A DNA stretch of 38,367 nt from contig CAZJRB010000071.1 in NCBI GenBank assembly GCA_964547995.1, forward strand, positions 1 through 38,367, written 5' to 3'. This stretch comes from CAZJRB01 sp964547995 (GTDB lineage: Bacteria > Planctomycetota > Planctomycetia > Pirellulales > Thermoguttaceae). Positions 1 to 8,013 of the stretch are shown here, in pieces. How positions within the stretch are numbered: position 1 is the stretch's first letter; every line of letters starts with the position of its first letter. The position numbers were made by a program, and so were the translations under genes. The notes under the pieces are model-generated. The model saw only the letters and a list, made by a program, of their open reading frames with translations. It had not been told where the DNA came from and made no database searches.

Positions 1-116
1 GGGTTCTTCTCCGGCAAATCCTGCTCGGCCGTCTGCTGATCCTGCGCTTGCGATGTTGATTGCGACAGAAGTACAAATAGCAGGCTGGCCGACAAGACCG
101 AGCGAGAAGGAATCAT
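1..116 (-). CDS. Exported protein of unknown function, N-terminal fragment (cut by window edge)
   Basis: An ATG on the minus strand at 116-114 opens a frame that runs off the left edge, giving 38 residues. They begin MIPSRSVLSASLLFVLLSQS and continue to an SQA-QD junction around residues 22-25. This is a typical Sec signal peptide: a basic residue, a hydrophobic core, then a small-x-Ala cleavage site, followed by an acidic, Gln-rich mature start. AGGGG lies about 8 bases upstream of the ATG and can serve as the ribosome-binding site. The mature domain is outside the window, so no function can be given. Confidence 0.6.
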   Translation of the reverse strand, partial: MIPSRSVLSASLLFVLLSQSTSQAQDQQTAEQDLPEKN

Positions 117-230
117 GAGAACACCCCTGCCTCCAGGTGAAACGCCAGACCGCTCTGGTATAGAACCAACGTCCTGCACCAGTTCACCGCCAATCATCCT
201 ACCAGTTCGCACCTTTGATTGCAACACTCG

Positions 231-246
231 CCCCATGCAAATGGGG
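231..246 (-). terminator. Possible terminator hairpin after the URO-D family gene
   Basis: CCCCAT (231-236) and ATGGGG (241-246) form a 6-bp stem with a GCAA loop, about 50 bases past the stop of the minus-strand gene at 296. No strong T-run follows, so the call is weak. Confidence 0.3.
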
Positions 247-295
247 GGGCAGGTTGCGGAATCCCAATTTGGCTCGATTGTCTCAACGCAAGACG

Positions 296-1519
296 CTAAC
301 CCCTCACCGCGTCCAGCATGGCGATGACGTTCTCCGGCGGGACGTCGGCCAGGACGTTGTGGACCTGCTGGAAGACGAAGCCGCCGCCGGGGTTGAGGAT
401 GGCGATCTGCTCTTTGACGTGGCTGCGGATTTCGTCGGGCGTGGCATGGGAGAGGACGTAGCGGGTGTCGCAGCCGCCGCCCCAGAAGGTGATCCGCTCG
501 CCGAAGTCGACCTTCAACCCGGCGGCGTCCATGCCCTTACACGAAATCTGCACCGGGTTGATGGCGTCGAGCCCGGCGTCGATCAGGTCGTCCAACAACT
601 CGCGGACGCCGCCGCAGCAGTGCAGTTGCACCTTCACGTCGGCCAGCTCCTTTGCCCGCCGCCACATGCGGGCGTGACGCGGCTTGAACAGCTCGCGGTA
701 CATGGCCGGCGACAGTTGCGGGCCGTTCTGCATCCCCAGGTCGTCGCCGAAGAGGATGATGTCGATGTACGGGCCGACCAGCCTGAGGAACTTTTCGAGA
801 TTCGCCAGGTGCATCTCGACGAGCCGGTCGAGAAACTCTTGCGCCCGGCCGGGATCGGCGGCCAGGAGCATGTAGAACTTGTCGTTGCGGTAGAGGAATT
901 GGCCGATCTCCAGGAGGTTTCCGCCGAACAGCGCGAGGATCGCCCGGTCGGTCCGCTCGCGGAGCGCCTTGGCCCCGGCGACCATCGCTTCGTCGCCGAA
1001 CTGCCCTGCCACGAGCGGCCCCGGCGGCGTTCGCATCGCAACCCACATGCAATCGGCCATCGCTTCCGGCAGCCGGTCGAGGTCGTCGTCCTCGAAGAAG
1101 GGCCAGTAGGTCTGCTCGAAGTAGATGGCGCCGTCGGGCATCTGGCCCACGACGCGGCCGGTTTCCGACTTCAGCACCCAGCGGCCGTCCTCGCGCTCGG
1201 GCATCGCCCAGCGGGGCATCTGGCACGGCGAGCCGTCGGGCAGCGTCCAATCGGACCAGTGCTCGTCGTCGTTGGCAAACCCGCGGCCCAGTTCGATCGT
1301 GTCGACACCGAACCGATCCAGCACGTCGTCGTCGACGATCGCAAGCTGCTGGATCGGGTCGTAGACGCGGATCGGACGCTCGGGTAGTTCGAGGGCCTCG
1401 CGGAGCTTCCGATAAGCCATCGCCGCGATGCCGGAGGAGCGATGGCCGCCGAAGTCGATCGGCACCCGGTCGGGCTGCTCGTGGTTCAGTGCGGCAAGGA
1501 CGCGTTCTCGCGGGGTCAT
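296..1519 (-). CDS. Uroporphyrinogen decarboxylase (URO-D) family protein, methyltransferase-like
   Basis: The 407-residue protein opens with TPRERVLAALNHEQPDRVP, the usual start of the URO-D superfamily branch that includes MtaA/CmuA-type corrinoid methyltransferases and many uncharacterised planctomycete proteins. Around residue 299 it has LHCCGGV, followed by a segment ending DAINPVQ; the His-Cys pair resembles the zinc ligands of the methyltransferase branch. True HemE enzymes lack this and are shorter (about 350 residues). The start at 1519 is preferred over 1537 because AAGGA lies about 9 bases upstream of it, while 1537 has no ribosome-binding site. No haem genes are nearby, so a role in haem synthesis is unlikely. 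A one-carbon or methyl-transfer role is inferred from the family; the substrate is unknown. Confidence 0.85.
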   Translation of the reverse strand: MTPRERVLAALNHEQPDRVPIDFGGHRSSGIAAMAYRKLREALELPERPIRVYDPIQQLAIVDDDVLDRFGVDTIELGRGFANDDEHWSDWTLPDGSPCQMPRWAMPEREDGRWVLKSETGRVVGQMPDGAIYFEQTYWPFFEDDDLDRLPEAMADCMWVAMRTPPGPLVAGQFGDEAMVAGAKALRERTDRAILALFGGNLLEIGQFLYRNDKFYMLLAADPGRAQEFLDRLVEMHLANLEKFLRLVGPYIDIILFGDDLGMQNGPQLSPAMYRELFKPRHARMWRRAKELADVKVQLHCCGGVRELLDDLIDAGLDAINPVQISCKGMDAAGLKVDFGERITFWGGGCDTRYVLSHATPDEIRSHVKEQIAILNPGGGFVFQQVHNVLADVPPENVIAMLDAVRG

Positions 1520-1561
1520 GGCGGGGTTCCTTTGCATGCTAGAGGAAAAGCACTATGATGT

Positions 1562-1590
1562 ATTGTACAGACGAATCGGGCTGTTGGAAA
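1562..1590 (-). promoter_or_regulatory. Predicted sigma-70-type promoter for the URO-D family gene
   Basis: On the minus strand TTTCCA (1590-1585) is followed after 17 bases by TACAAT (1567-1562). Each box matches the consensus at 4-5 positions, giving a leader of roughly 35 bases before the ATG at 1519. Confidence 0.35.
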
Positions 1591-1685
1591 CACACTGGTC
1601 GAACGGCCCTTCCCGAGATTCCCGCGAAATGATATGCTATTCGCATGGCCCCTGACATGTTCAACGCATCCAGGGAAAACTTCAG

Positions 1686-2450
1686 ATGTACTTGCTTTAC
1701 GTTGATGAAAGTGGCGACATTGGCTTGGTTAGTAGTCCAAGTCGCTATTTCATTCTCAGCGGTTTTGTCGTACACGAACTCGCGTGGCACAACACGTTGG
1801 AGGCGATTATCGACTTCCGGCGTCGGTTGCGACAACGATACGGACTGAAGCTTCGAGAGGAAATCCATGCTGCACACTTTGTCAATCGCCCCAGCCCGGA
1901 CATCTCGCGATTTCGCAGGGATATTCGGCTGCGGATGCTTCGAGAAGTGCTGGACTTCGAGGCCACGCTCGCAGACGTCAATGTTCTGAACGTACTCGTT
2001 GACAAGCAGAACAAAGGGCCAGACTACGACGTCTTCAATCGGGCGTGGACATTCCTGTTTCAACGGTTTGAAAATACGATTTCCCACCGAAATTTACCCG
2101 GCCCGCAGAACCCTCAAGATCAGGGGGTCGCGATCGTTGATCGTACGGACGAAGTGAAGTTACGGGGGCTGCTCAGAAGACTGCGAAGATACAATCCCGT
2201 TCCGAACATCAGTGGTGTAGGATATCGACAGTTGCCCATGCGAACCATGATTGAGGATCCGGTTCACCGCGATTCTCTACATTCGTATTTTATCCAGCTT
2301 GCCGATGTCAACGCGTATTTCCTGAAACAGCGAGAAGAGCCATGCGACTATGTCCGAAGGAAGGGAGCGAGGAACTACTTTCTGCGGCTGGATACGATAT
2401 TGTGCAAAGTGGCAAGCCGGCACGATGCCTACGGTGTGGTAAGGCTGTAA
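1686..2450 (+). CDS. DUF3800 domain-containing protein
   Basis: The 254-residue protein begins MYLLYVDESGD, the N-terminal signature of DUF3800, which carries conserved acidic residues in an RNase H-like fold. Further acidic positions occur at VDRTDE in the middle and at IQLADVNAY near the C-terminus, the latter matching the usual QLADL-type motif of the family. DUF3800 proteins are often found in mobile or defence-rich regions; their biochemical activity is not established. The gene stands alone, with a hairpin 20 bases after its stop. Its base composition is less GC-rich than the flanking genes, which fits acquisition by transfer (inference). Confidence 0.85.
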   Translation: MYLLYVDESGDIGLVSSPSRYFILSGFVVHELAWHNTLEAIIDFRRRLRQRYGLKLREEIHAAHFVNRPSPDISRFRRDIRLRMLREVLDFEATLADVNVLNVLVDKQNKGPDYDVFNRAWTFLFQRFENTISHRNLPGPQNPQDQGVAIVDRTDEVKLRGLLRRLRRYNPVPNISGVGYRQLPMRTMIEDPVHRDSLHSYFIQLADVNAYFLKQREEPCDYVRRKGARNYFLRLDTILCKVASRHDAYGVVRL

Positions 2451-2469
2451 TAAGCACACGCAAGAAGAA

Positions 2470-2489
2470 GGGCCCGCTTTAACGGGCCC
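2470..2489 (+). terminator. Terminator-like hairpin after the DUF3800 gene
   Basis: GGGCCCG (2470-2476) pairs with CGGGCCC (2483-2489) across a CTTTAA loop, a perfect 7-bp GC stem. No T-run follows on the plus strand; on the minus strand the stem is followed by TTCTTCTT. Confidence 0.5.
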
Positions 2490-2503
2490 GGTGGATCCTA
2501 CTG

Positions 2504-2542
2504 CCGGGTCTAGCCCGGGGTCAGATCCATAAAAATTATACT
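2504..2542. repeat. REP-like short inverted repeat remnant
   Basis: CCGGG (2504-2508) and CCCGG (2514-2518) flank TCTAG, immediately followed by GGTCAGATCCAT and an A/T-rich stretch. A CTAG-centred GC dyad followed by GGGTCAGATCC resembles the short palindromes mobilised by REP-associated tyrosine transposases (TnpA-REP/RAYT). No transposase is nearby. The rest of the 2451-2721 gap shows nothing else recognisable. Confidence 0.3.
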
Positions 2543-2721
2543 CGCGGGAGACTTCGAGGTCAACACGTTGTCGCCAATCTTGTGGTTTCCGGCGTTCCAC
2601 GCCCTGATCACGAAGTCTAAGGCCCCTGTTTGGGGGGCAATTCAATCCTCTGGAAACACGTCAGTCGCCAGGACGGAAAAACTCGCCCTCGCAAGCAAAA
2701 CGATTACTTTTGGAGAAGCAC

Positions 2722-3879
2722 ATGTCCTATCGTGAAGAGAAAGCGTTCATGGGTGAGTACGTGAATCTGGTCGAGTTGAAGACGGCCGACGGCGGCCGGG
2801 TGGCCGTTGCGCCCGAGTGGCAGGGGCGGGTGATGACCTCGACCTGCGGGGGCGACGACGGGCCAAGTTTCGGGTTCGTCAATCGGGCCTTTATCGAGGC
2901 CGGGCAACTCGACCCAAAATTCAACAACTACGGCGGCGAAGAACGACTCTGGCTCTCGCCCGAGGGGGGGCAGTTCAGCCTCTGGTTCAAGCCGGGCGCC
3001 GAGCAGAACATGGAAAACTGGTTCACCGCGCCGGCCATCAACAAAGGGGCGTGGGACGTCGCCGAGCAGGACGACTCGCTCTGCCGGATGACCACCGCGA
3101 TGAAGCTCCAAAACGCGTCGGCCACCGATTTCGAGTTCGAGGTCGCCCGCGATGTCCGGCTGCTGACCCCCAATGAGCTGAACGGGCTGTTCGGCGAAGC
3201 GGCGGGAAAACTGATGGGCGCCGGCGGCGTGAAACTCGTCGCCTACGAAACGATGAACCAAATCACCAACGCCGGCCCGGCCATGACCAAGGAGAAGGGC
3301 CTTGTGTCGATCTGGATACTCTGCATGCTCAATGCCGGGCCGGAGACGGTGACGATCGTCCCTTACAAACCGGGCGACGAAGCAAAGCTGGGACCGGTCG
3401 TCAAGAGCGACTATTTCGGTGAAATCCCCATGGACCGGCTCATGATCGCGCCCGAGGCCGTGTTGTTCAAGGCCGACGGCCGCCACCGCTCGAAGATCGG
3501 CACCTCGCAGCGGCGCGCGCGGAACGTGCTCGGGTCGGTCGATTTACAGCTCGGCGCGCTGACGCTCGCCCAGTTCACCATGCCCGACGACCCCGCGGCC
3601 AAACTCTACATGAACAACATGTGGGAGGTGCCGCAGGCCGAGCCGTACACGGGCGACGTGGCCAATGCCTACAACGACGGCCCGAACAAGACGGGCGAAC
3701 AGCTCGGCGCGTTTTGCGAGATCGAATCGCTTTCGCCGGCCGGGGAGCTTGCCGCCGGCGAGTCGCTCGTACACCGGCACCGGACCCTGCACGTCCGGGC
3801 GGACGCGGCAACGCTCAACGCCTTAGCGAAGGAGATCCTCGGCGTCGATCTGGACGCGGTTTGCAAGGAGATGGTTTAG
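2722..3879 (+). CDS. DUF6786 family protein (galactose mutarotase-like fold expected)
   Basis: The 385-residue protein begins MSYREEKAFMGEYVNLVELK. It contains the features I associate with DUF6786 proteins of Bacteroidota and Planctomycetota: APEWQGRVMTSTCGG near residue 35, NNYGGEERLWLSPEGGQFSL around residues 70-95, and a late MPDDPAAKLYMNNMWE segment. These are beta-sandwich proteins of the mutarotase type, with no assigned reaction. No signal peptide is seen, so a cytoplasmic location is expected. The ATG at 2722 is chosen over the TTG at 2710 because GGAG (2712-2715) sits 6 bases before it. The gene is followed by a strong hairpin, which indicates a single-gene transcript. Confidence 0.75.
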   Translation: MSYREEKAFMGEYVNLVELKTADGGRVAVAPEWQGRVMTSTCGGDDGPSFGFVNRAFIEAGQLDPKFNNYGGEERLWLSPEGGQFSLWFKPGAEQNMENWFTAPAINKGAWDVAEQDDSLCRMTTAMKLQNASATDFEFEVARDVRLLTPNELNGLFGEAAGKLMGAGGVKLVAYETMNQITNAGPAMTKEKGLVSIWILCMLNAGPETVTIVPYKPGDEAKLGPVVKSDYFGEIPMDRLMIAPEAVLFKADGRHRSKIGTSQRRARNVLGSVDLQLGALTLAQFTMPDDPAAKLYMNNMWEVPQAEPYTGDVANAYNDGPNKTGEQLGAFCEIESLSPAGELAAGESLVHRHRTLHVRADAATLNALAKEILGVDLDAVCKEMV

Positions 3880-3957
3880 GGAATCAACGAAATCGGCCAC
3901 CACGTTTATCGGCACATCCGCAAGATAATCTGTGATAGTGAGTAGTGGATGGAAAAG

Positions 3958-3978
3958 CCCCCGCACTGCGTGCGGGGG
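3958..3978 (+). terminator. Rho-independent-type terminator after the DUF6786 gene
   Basis: CCCCCGCAC (3958-3966) pairs with GTGCGGGGG (3970-3978) across a TGC loop: 9 bp, very GC-rich, followed by TTAGTT. AAAA precedes the stem, so it could also work on the other strand. Confidence 0.65.
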
Positions 3979-4099
3979 TTAGTTGGCGGCGGTGTTTCGC
4001 CGCTTGCGGCTTCGCATCACCCCGACCGACACCGGACTTCTTGACACGCGGGGCACATCGGAGAGAATGGTTCAACAGCCGCATACGGAGGATTCCGGC

Positions 4100-4594
4100 A
4101 TGAGTCAAAATCCCTATGAGCCCCCGCAACAGCCTTACCAACCCCCGCAAATGCCGCCGGGGCAAACTCCCATCCAGGACCTGGAACACTTGAAGCTGTT
4201 GTCGATTTTCCACTACGTCGTGGCGGCGATGACGGCGTTGTTTTCCTGCTTCTGGCTCATCTACGTTGTCTTTGGGTTCGTGTTTCTCCTCATGCCGACG
4301 ACGGGCCCGCCCGGCCAGGGACCACCGCCCGCCGAAGCAAAAATCATCGGGCTGGTAATCATCATCATTTTCGGAGCCATCGTCCTTTTCGGCTGGGCGG
4401 CGGCGGTCTGTGTTTTTCTGGCCGGCCGATTCCTTGCTGCGCAAACGCACTACATCTTCTGCATGATCGTCGCCGGCGTCGAGTGCCTGTTCATGCCGTT
4501 TGGAACGGTGCTGGGCATATTCACGATCATCGTCCTGGTCCGCCCCACGGTGAAGACGCTCTTCGACGCAGGCCGGAACCCGTTCGGGAATTGA
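4100..4594 (+). CDS. Small multi-pass membrane protein with Pro/Gln-rich N-terminus
   Basis: The start at 4100 gives 164 residues and is supported by GGAGGA (4087-4092) at 8-base spacing. An upstream in-frame extension to 3983 runs into the preceding terminator and is rejected. Residues 1-30 are a hydrophilic Pro/Gln/Tyr-rich tail (repeats of PYxPPQ). Three strongly hydrophobic blocks follow, at about 35-65, 82-108 and 117-146; the last may be two helices. The C-terminus reads VRPTVKTLFDAGRNPFGN. Proteins of this layout are common and uncharacterised in planctomycetes. The stop lies 22 bases before the nitroreductase start, so the two are probably co-transcribed. No function can be assigned. 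Confidence 0.75.
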   Translation: MSQNPYEPPQQPYQPPQMPPGQTPIQDLEHLKLLSIFHYVVAAMTALFSCFWLIYVVFGFVFLLMPTTGPPGQGPPPAEAKIIGLVIIIIFGAIVLFGWAAAVCVFLAGRFLAAQTHYIFCMIVAGVECLFMPFGTVLGIFTIIVLVRPTVKTLFDAGRNPFGN

Positions 4595-4616
4595 AGGACC
4601 GGAGGGACGGTGCCCT

Positions 4617-5192
4617 ATGAACGTTGCCGAACTGCTGAAGAAAAGTCGCAGCGTCCGCCGGTTTCACGAGGATCAATCGCTTGCGCGTCAGACGCTTGTC
4701 GACCTGGTCGCGTTGGCGCGGCTTTGCCCTTCGGCGGCAAACCGGCAGCCGTTGAAGTTCATCGTGGCCGCCGAGCCGGACGAGCGGGCAAGGGTGTTTC
4801 CCCACCTCCGCTGGGCCGGGGCGCTCGATTGGCCGGGGCCCGACAAAGGAGAACGGCCCACCGGGTACATCGTCATCCTCGGCGACAAGGAGGTCCACCC
4901 CACGTTCGACGTCGACCCGGGCATCGTCGCCCAGAGCATGTTGCTGGCCGCGGCGGAGCAGGGCCTCGGCGGCTGCATGTTCGGCTCGATCGACCGCAAG
5001 GGGCTCCGCCGCGACCTGAACATCCCCAAGCGGTTCGAGATCGTCCTGGTCGTCGCCCTGGGCGTACCGGCCGAAACCGTCGTCCTCGAAGACATGAAGG
5101 ACCCCAAGGCCATCAACTACTGGCGCGACGAGAACGACATCCACCACGTGCCAAAACGCCCGCTGGAGGAGATATTGGTGGATTTCCTGTGA
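4617..5192 (+). CDS. Nitroreductase family protein
   Basis: The 191-residue protein begins MNVAELLKKSRSVRRFHED. The R-S-V-R-R-F motif is the classic FMN-phosphate contact of the nitroreductase family, and CPSAANRQPLKF near residue 38 supplies the usual second flavin-binding segment (SA-N-Q-P). A later GLGGCMFGSIDRKGLRRDL segment fits the dimer and flavin region. Length is normal for a compact member. These enzymes are cytoplasmic homodimers that use NAD(P)H to reduce nitro or quinone compounds; the physiological substrate here is unknown. GGAGGG (4601-4606) lies 10 bases before the ATG. The gene follows the small membrane protein by 22 bases. Confidence 0.9.
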   Translation: MNVAELLKKSRSVRRFHEDQSLARQTLVDLVALARLCPSAANRQPLKFIVAAEPDERARVFPHLRWAGALDWPGPDKGERPTGYIVILGDKEVHPTFDVDPGIVAQSMLLAAAEQGLGGCMFGSIDRKGLRRDLNIPKRFEIVLVVALGVPAETVVLEDMKDPKAINYWRDENDIHHVPKRPLEEILVDFL

Positions 5193-5219
5193 TCCCGGAG
5201 CCACTCGCCTGCGGCACAT

Positions 5220-5570
5220 TCACAACGGTAAGTAGAGCACTTGTCCCGCCAATTCACCGGCGGAACTGCACTGGTCTATCAGTAGGATTTCTTCGATGGC
5301 CTGTCCTATCGGCATGGACTCGGGGACTTCGAGCAGCCCGGCCATAGTAGTACCTTCTTGTAGGCGTTGGTGAGCGAAATGCGTCATTGTGCTCACATCA
5401 TGTGTAATGACGATTCGGTCGTTCTCGGCCGCCCAATCAAGGATCGCGGGATCGTCTCTTGCAAGAAGCCCAACGTCTTGCAGACGGACAATATCCAACT
5501 TCGGATTGCGGCGCAGGAGTCCGCGGACGATCCGATTGTTGAAGTTCTCATCGGTGAGAAATCGGAACAT
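5220..5570 (-). CDS. DUF5615 family PIN-like protein (putative toxin)
   Basis: The 116-residue protein begins MFRFLTDENFNNRIVRGLLR, with DEN at residues 7-9. RNPKLDIVRLQDVGL and NDRIVITHDVSTM follow. The DEN...VITHD pattern is typical of DUF5615 PIN-like domains, in which acidic residues would bind divalent metal for RNA cleavage. It starts 6 bases after the stop of the DUF433 gene on the same strand, the usual antitoxin-first order. The toxin role is inferred from family and context; activity on RNA is not shown for this protein. Confidence 0.85.
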   Translation of the reverse strand: MFRFLTDENFNNRIVRGLLRRNPKLDIVRLQDVGLLARDDPAILDWAAENDRIVITHDVSTMTHFAHQRLQEGTTMAGLLEVPESMPIGQAIEEILLIDQCSSAGELAGQVLYLPL

Positions 5571-5576
5571 GATCGC

Positions 5577-5909
5577 CTACTCTCGCGACGTGCGTCGTGC
5601 CAGCAACCGCTCACGGATGCCGTTTGAGGGAAACCTTGCTTCGCTCTCGTGGCGAACCTCGTCACGCTGTTCCTTTCGTTCCTTGAGATATGCTTCGACG
5701 TCCTCCTTTCGTCGCAGAAAGAAGCTGATCACGGCGTGAATGTCGGGAAGGGCAACCACCGGGTATTGTTCCGCAATCTCTTCCGCAGTGCAGCCCTGCA
5801 AGTACGCAGTTGCGATCGTATCCAACGTCACCCGCGTTCCCCGGACTCGGATTACTCCAAAATCATCCGCCTCAAGCGGAACCGGATCGGATGTGATGAT
5901 CAGCGACAT
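5577..5909 (-). CDS. DUF433 domain-containing protein (putative antitoxin)
   Basis: The 110-residue protein carries the DUF433 winged-helix signature: VIRVRGTRVTLDTIATAYLQ followed by GCTAEEIAEQYP and LPDIHAVISFFLRRKEDVEA. The basic, charged C-terminal tail (from about residue 80) would be the toxin-binding and neutralising part. AAGGAG lies 8 bases upstream of the ATG, and a good promoter is seen about 75 bases upstream. The gene is directly followed by the DUF5615 gene, so the pair forms a two-gene operon. DUF433 antitoxins normally bind DNA and autoregulate, which is expected but not shown here. Confidence 0.85.
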   Translation of the reverse strand: MSLIITSDPVPLEADDFGVIRVRGTRVTLDTIATAYLQGCTAEEIAEQYPVVALPDIHAVISFFLRRKEDVEAYLKERKEQRDEVRHESEARFPSNGIRERLLARRTSRE

Positions 5910-5981
5910 GGTCCAAGCTCCTTTTCAAGAGAATCGACTGCGAACCCTGCGGGCGGATTCTTTGCCGAAAACAACACCTCT

Positions 5982-6011
5982 ATTATACACCCTATGCGGT
6001 GGGCAAGACAA
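5982..6011 (-). promoter_or_regulatory. Predicted sigma-70 promoter for the DUF433/DUF5615 operon
   Basis: On the minus strand TTGTCT (6011-6006) is followed after 18 bases by a perfect TATAAT (5987-5982). Transcription would start near 5975, about 65 bases before the DUF433 ATG. Confidence 0.55.
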
Positions 6012-6042
6012 CTCCGATCGAGAACCCTCGCCGGGCCAAAAC

Positions 6043-8013
6043 CTACATCTGCTCCACCACCCGGATGCCCAGCAGTTCGAGACCCTTGGCGATGGTCCGG
6101 GCGGTCAGGTCGCACAGCAGCAAGCGGCTTTGGCGCAACTCGGGCGTTTCGGCCTTCAGCACCGGGCACTGCTCGAAGAAGGTCGAGTAGCGGTTGGCCA
6201 GGTCGAACAAGTAGCCGGTGAGCTGGTTCGGGCGGTAGTCGGCGACGGTCATATTGAGGGCCTCGCCGAAGCGGAGCAGTTCGAGTGCCAAGGCGCGTTC
6301 CGCCGGCGAGTCGAGCGTAATCCGCGCGCCCGAGTTGCGGACTGCCTCGGGGTCTTCGTTCCCCTTGCGGAAGATGCTCCGCACCCGGGCGTAGGCGTAT
6401 TGCATGTACGTGGCCGTGTTGCCGGTGGTGGCCACCATCTTGTCGTAGCTGAACTTGTAGTCGCTCGTGCGGTTCTGCGAGAGGTCGGCGTACTTGATAG
6501 CGGCGATGCCGACGGTCTCGGCGACGTTCCGGCGATCTTCCGCCGACAGTTCGGGGCCGTCGGGCTTGGCGTCGTCGTTTTCGGCGACGATGGCCGCCGC
6601 GCGGCGGACGGCTTCGTCCAGCAGCCCCTCGAGCCCGACCGTATCGCCCTCCCGGGTCTTGAACGGCTTGCCGTCTTCACCCAGCACGGTCCCGAAGCTG
6701 ATGTGCTGGAGTTCAATGTTCCCGTAGCCCATCATTTCGGCGGCGGCGAAGAGGTGCTCGAAATGCATACCCTGCCGGAAATCGACGACGTACAAAATGG
6801 CGTCGGGCTCGAAGGTCTCCACCCGGTAACGGATGGTGGCCAGGTCGGTCGTGGCATAGAGAAACGCCCCGTCCCGCTTGCGGATCAGCATCGGCACGCT
6901 GGTATTTTGGAAAAAGATGCCGATCGCGCCGTCGCTCTCCTGGCCGATCCCCTGTTCGATCAACTCGTCGACCAGCGGTGCGAGCCGGTCGTTGTAGAAG
7001 CTCTCGCCCAAGGTATGGTCGAACGCCACGCCGAGCCGGCCGTAAACCCGGTTGATTTCGTCTTGGCAGGCCGGCAGAAACTCCCGCCACAACCGCGTGT
7101 TCTCTTCGTCGCCGGCATGGAGTTTCGCAGTTTCGGTCAATACGGCCGTGCCGATTTCGGCGTGCCCGGCCGCCAGTTTTGACAACTCAGGCGTGTTCTC
7201 CACGACGGCGAGCTTTACTTGCAGGTCGGCCAGCCCCTCCCGGGCGGACGCCAGATCGCCCTCCAGCTTCTTCAGTGCTTTGCGTGTTTTCTTGTCGGGT
7301 TTTTCCCCGGCGTCGCCCCTCCTTTGTTCCAGGTCGGCGCCCTGCCCGGCAATCGCGCGCTCCATCTCCGGCAGCTTTGCCTTGCCCTCGTGATAATCGG
7401 CCAATTGCCGCACGAGCCGGTAGAGCCGGGCAAGTTCCTCGACGGGATTGTCCCGGTACGCGGCTTCGTCGAGAAAATGGCGGTAGCCGTAGATGATCAT
7501 CCCGAACTGGGTGCCCCAGTCGCCGAGGTGGTTGTCGCTGACGACCGTGTGGCCGATAAAACGGAGCACCCGGCAGAGCGCGTCGCCGATCACGGTCGAG
7601 CGGATGTGGCCGACGTGCATCGGCTTGGCCACGTTCGGGGCGGAGTAGTCGATTACGAACGTCCGCGGCTTCTCGACGGTCGGGACGCCGAGCCGATCGT
7701 CGCAAGCGGCTCTCGCAAGCCGGGCGATGAGCCAGTCGTCCTTGATCCGCAGGTTGATGAATCCGGGCCCGGCGATTTCCGGCCGGTCGCAGAAGTCGGC
7801 CACGTCGAGCTTTGCGATCACCTCGGCGGCCACTTCCCGGGGCTCCCGGCCGAGCTTCTTACCGAGCGGCATCGGAAAATTCGCCTGGTAGTCGCCGAAT
7901 TTCGGATTACCGCTGGGGCGGATCAGATCGAGCATCTCGTCCGCACCGGCATCGCCAACCAGACCGGCCATCGCGGCACCGAAGCGTTCCTTCAGCGTCG
8001 GCAGGATGCTCAT
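6043..8013 (-). CDS. argS: Arginine--tRNA ligase
   Basis: The 656-residue class I aminoacyl-tRNA synthetase charges tRNA-Arg with arginine in the cytoplasm. The N-terminal Add-1 domain includes NPKFGDYQANFPMPL near residue 36. The catalytic HIGH-type motif is HVGH at residues 133-136, within SAPNVAKPMHVGHIRST. GKPFKTREGDTVGLEGLLDE stands where other enzymes have KMSKS, as is normal for ArgS. The C-terminal anticodon-binding domain ends in GLELLGIRVVEQM. A charged coiled segment around residues 200-260 (KDKKTRKALKKLEGD-like) is longer than in E. coli ArgS. The ATG at 8013 overlaps the rsfS stop (ATGA) and matches the family N-terminus, so the longer frame to 8151 is rejected. It is translationally coupled to rsfS. 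Confidence 0.97.
   Translation of the reverse strand: MSILPTLKERFGAAMAGLVGDAGADEMLDLIRPSGNPKFGDYQANFPMPLGKKLGREPREVAAEVIAKLDVADFCDRPEIAGPGFINLRIKDDWLIARLARAACDDRLGVPTVEKPRTFVIDYSAPNVAKPMHVGHIRSTVIGDALCRVLRFIGHTVVSDNHLGDWGTQFGMIIYGYRHFLDEAAYRDNPVEELARLYRLVRQLADYHEGKAKLPEMERAIAGQGADLEQRRGDAGEKPDKKTRKALKKLEGDLASAREGLADLQVKLAVVENTPELSKLAAGHAEIGTAVLTETAKLHAGDEENTRLWREFLPACQDEINRVYGRLGVAFDHTLGESFYNDRLAPLVDELIEQGIGQESDGAIGIFFQNTSVPMLIRKRDGAFLYATTDLATIRYRVETFEPDAILYVVDFRQGMHFEHLFAAAEMMGYGNIELQHISFGTVLGEDGKPFKTREGDTVGLEGLLDEAVRRAAAIVAENDDAKPDGPELSAEDRRNVAETVGIAAIKYADLSQNRTSDYKFSYDKMVATTGNTATYMQYAYARVRSIFRKGNEDPEAVRNSGARITLDSPAERALALELLRFGEALNMTVADYRPNQLTGYLFDLANRYSTFFEQCPVLKAETPELRQSRLLLCDLTARTIAKGLELLGIRVVEQM

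Noticed and set aside
215..1387. 390-residue plus-strand frame opposite the URO-D family gene
   Set aside because: Composition is typical of the antisense of a high-GC gene; there is no ribosome-binding site or recognisable motif.
5740..7182. 480-residue plus-strand frame over argS and the DUF433 gene
   Set aside because: Antisense shadow; argS on the minus strand has all family motifs.
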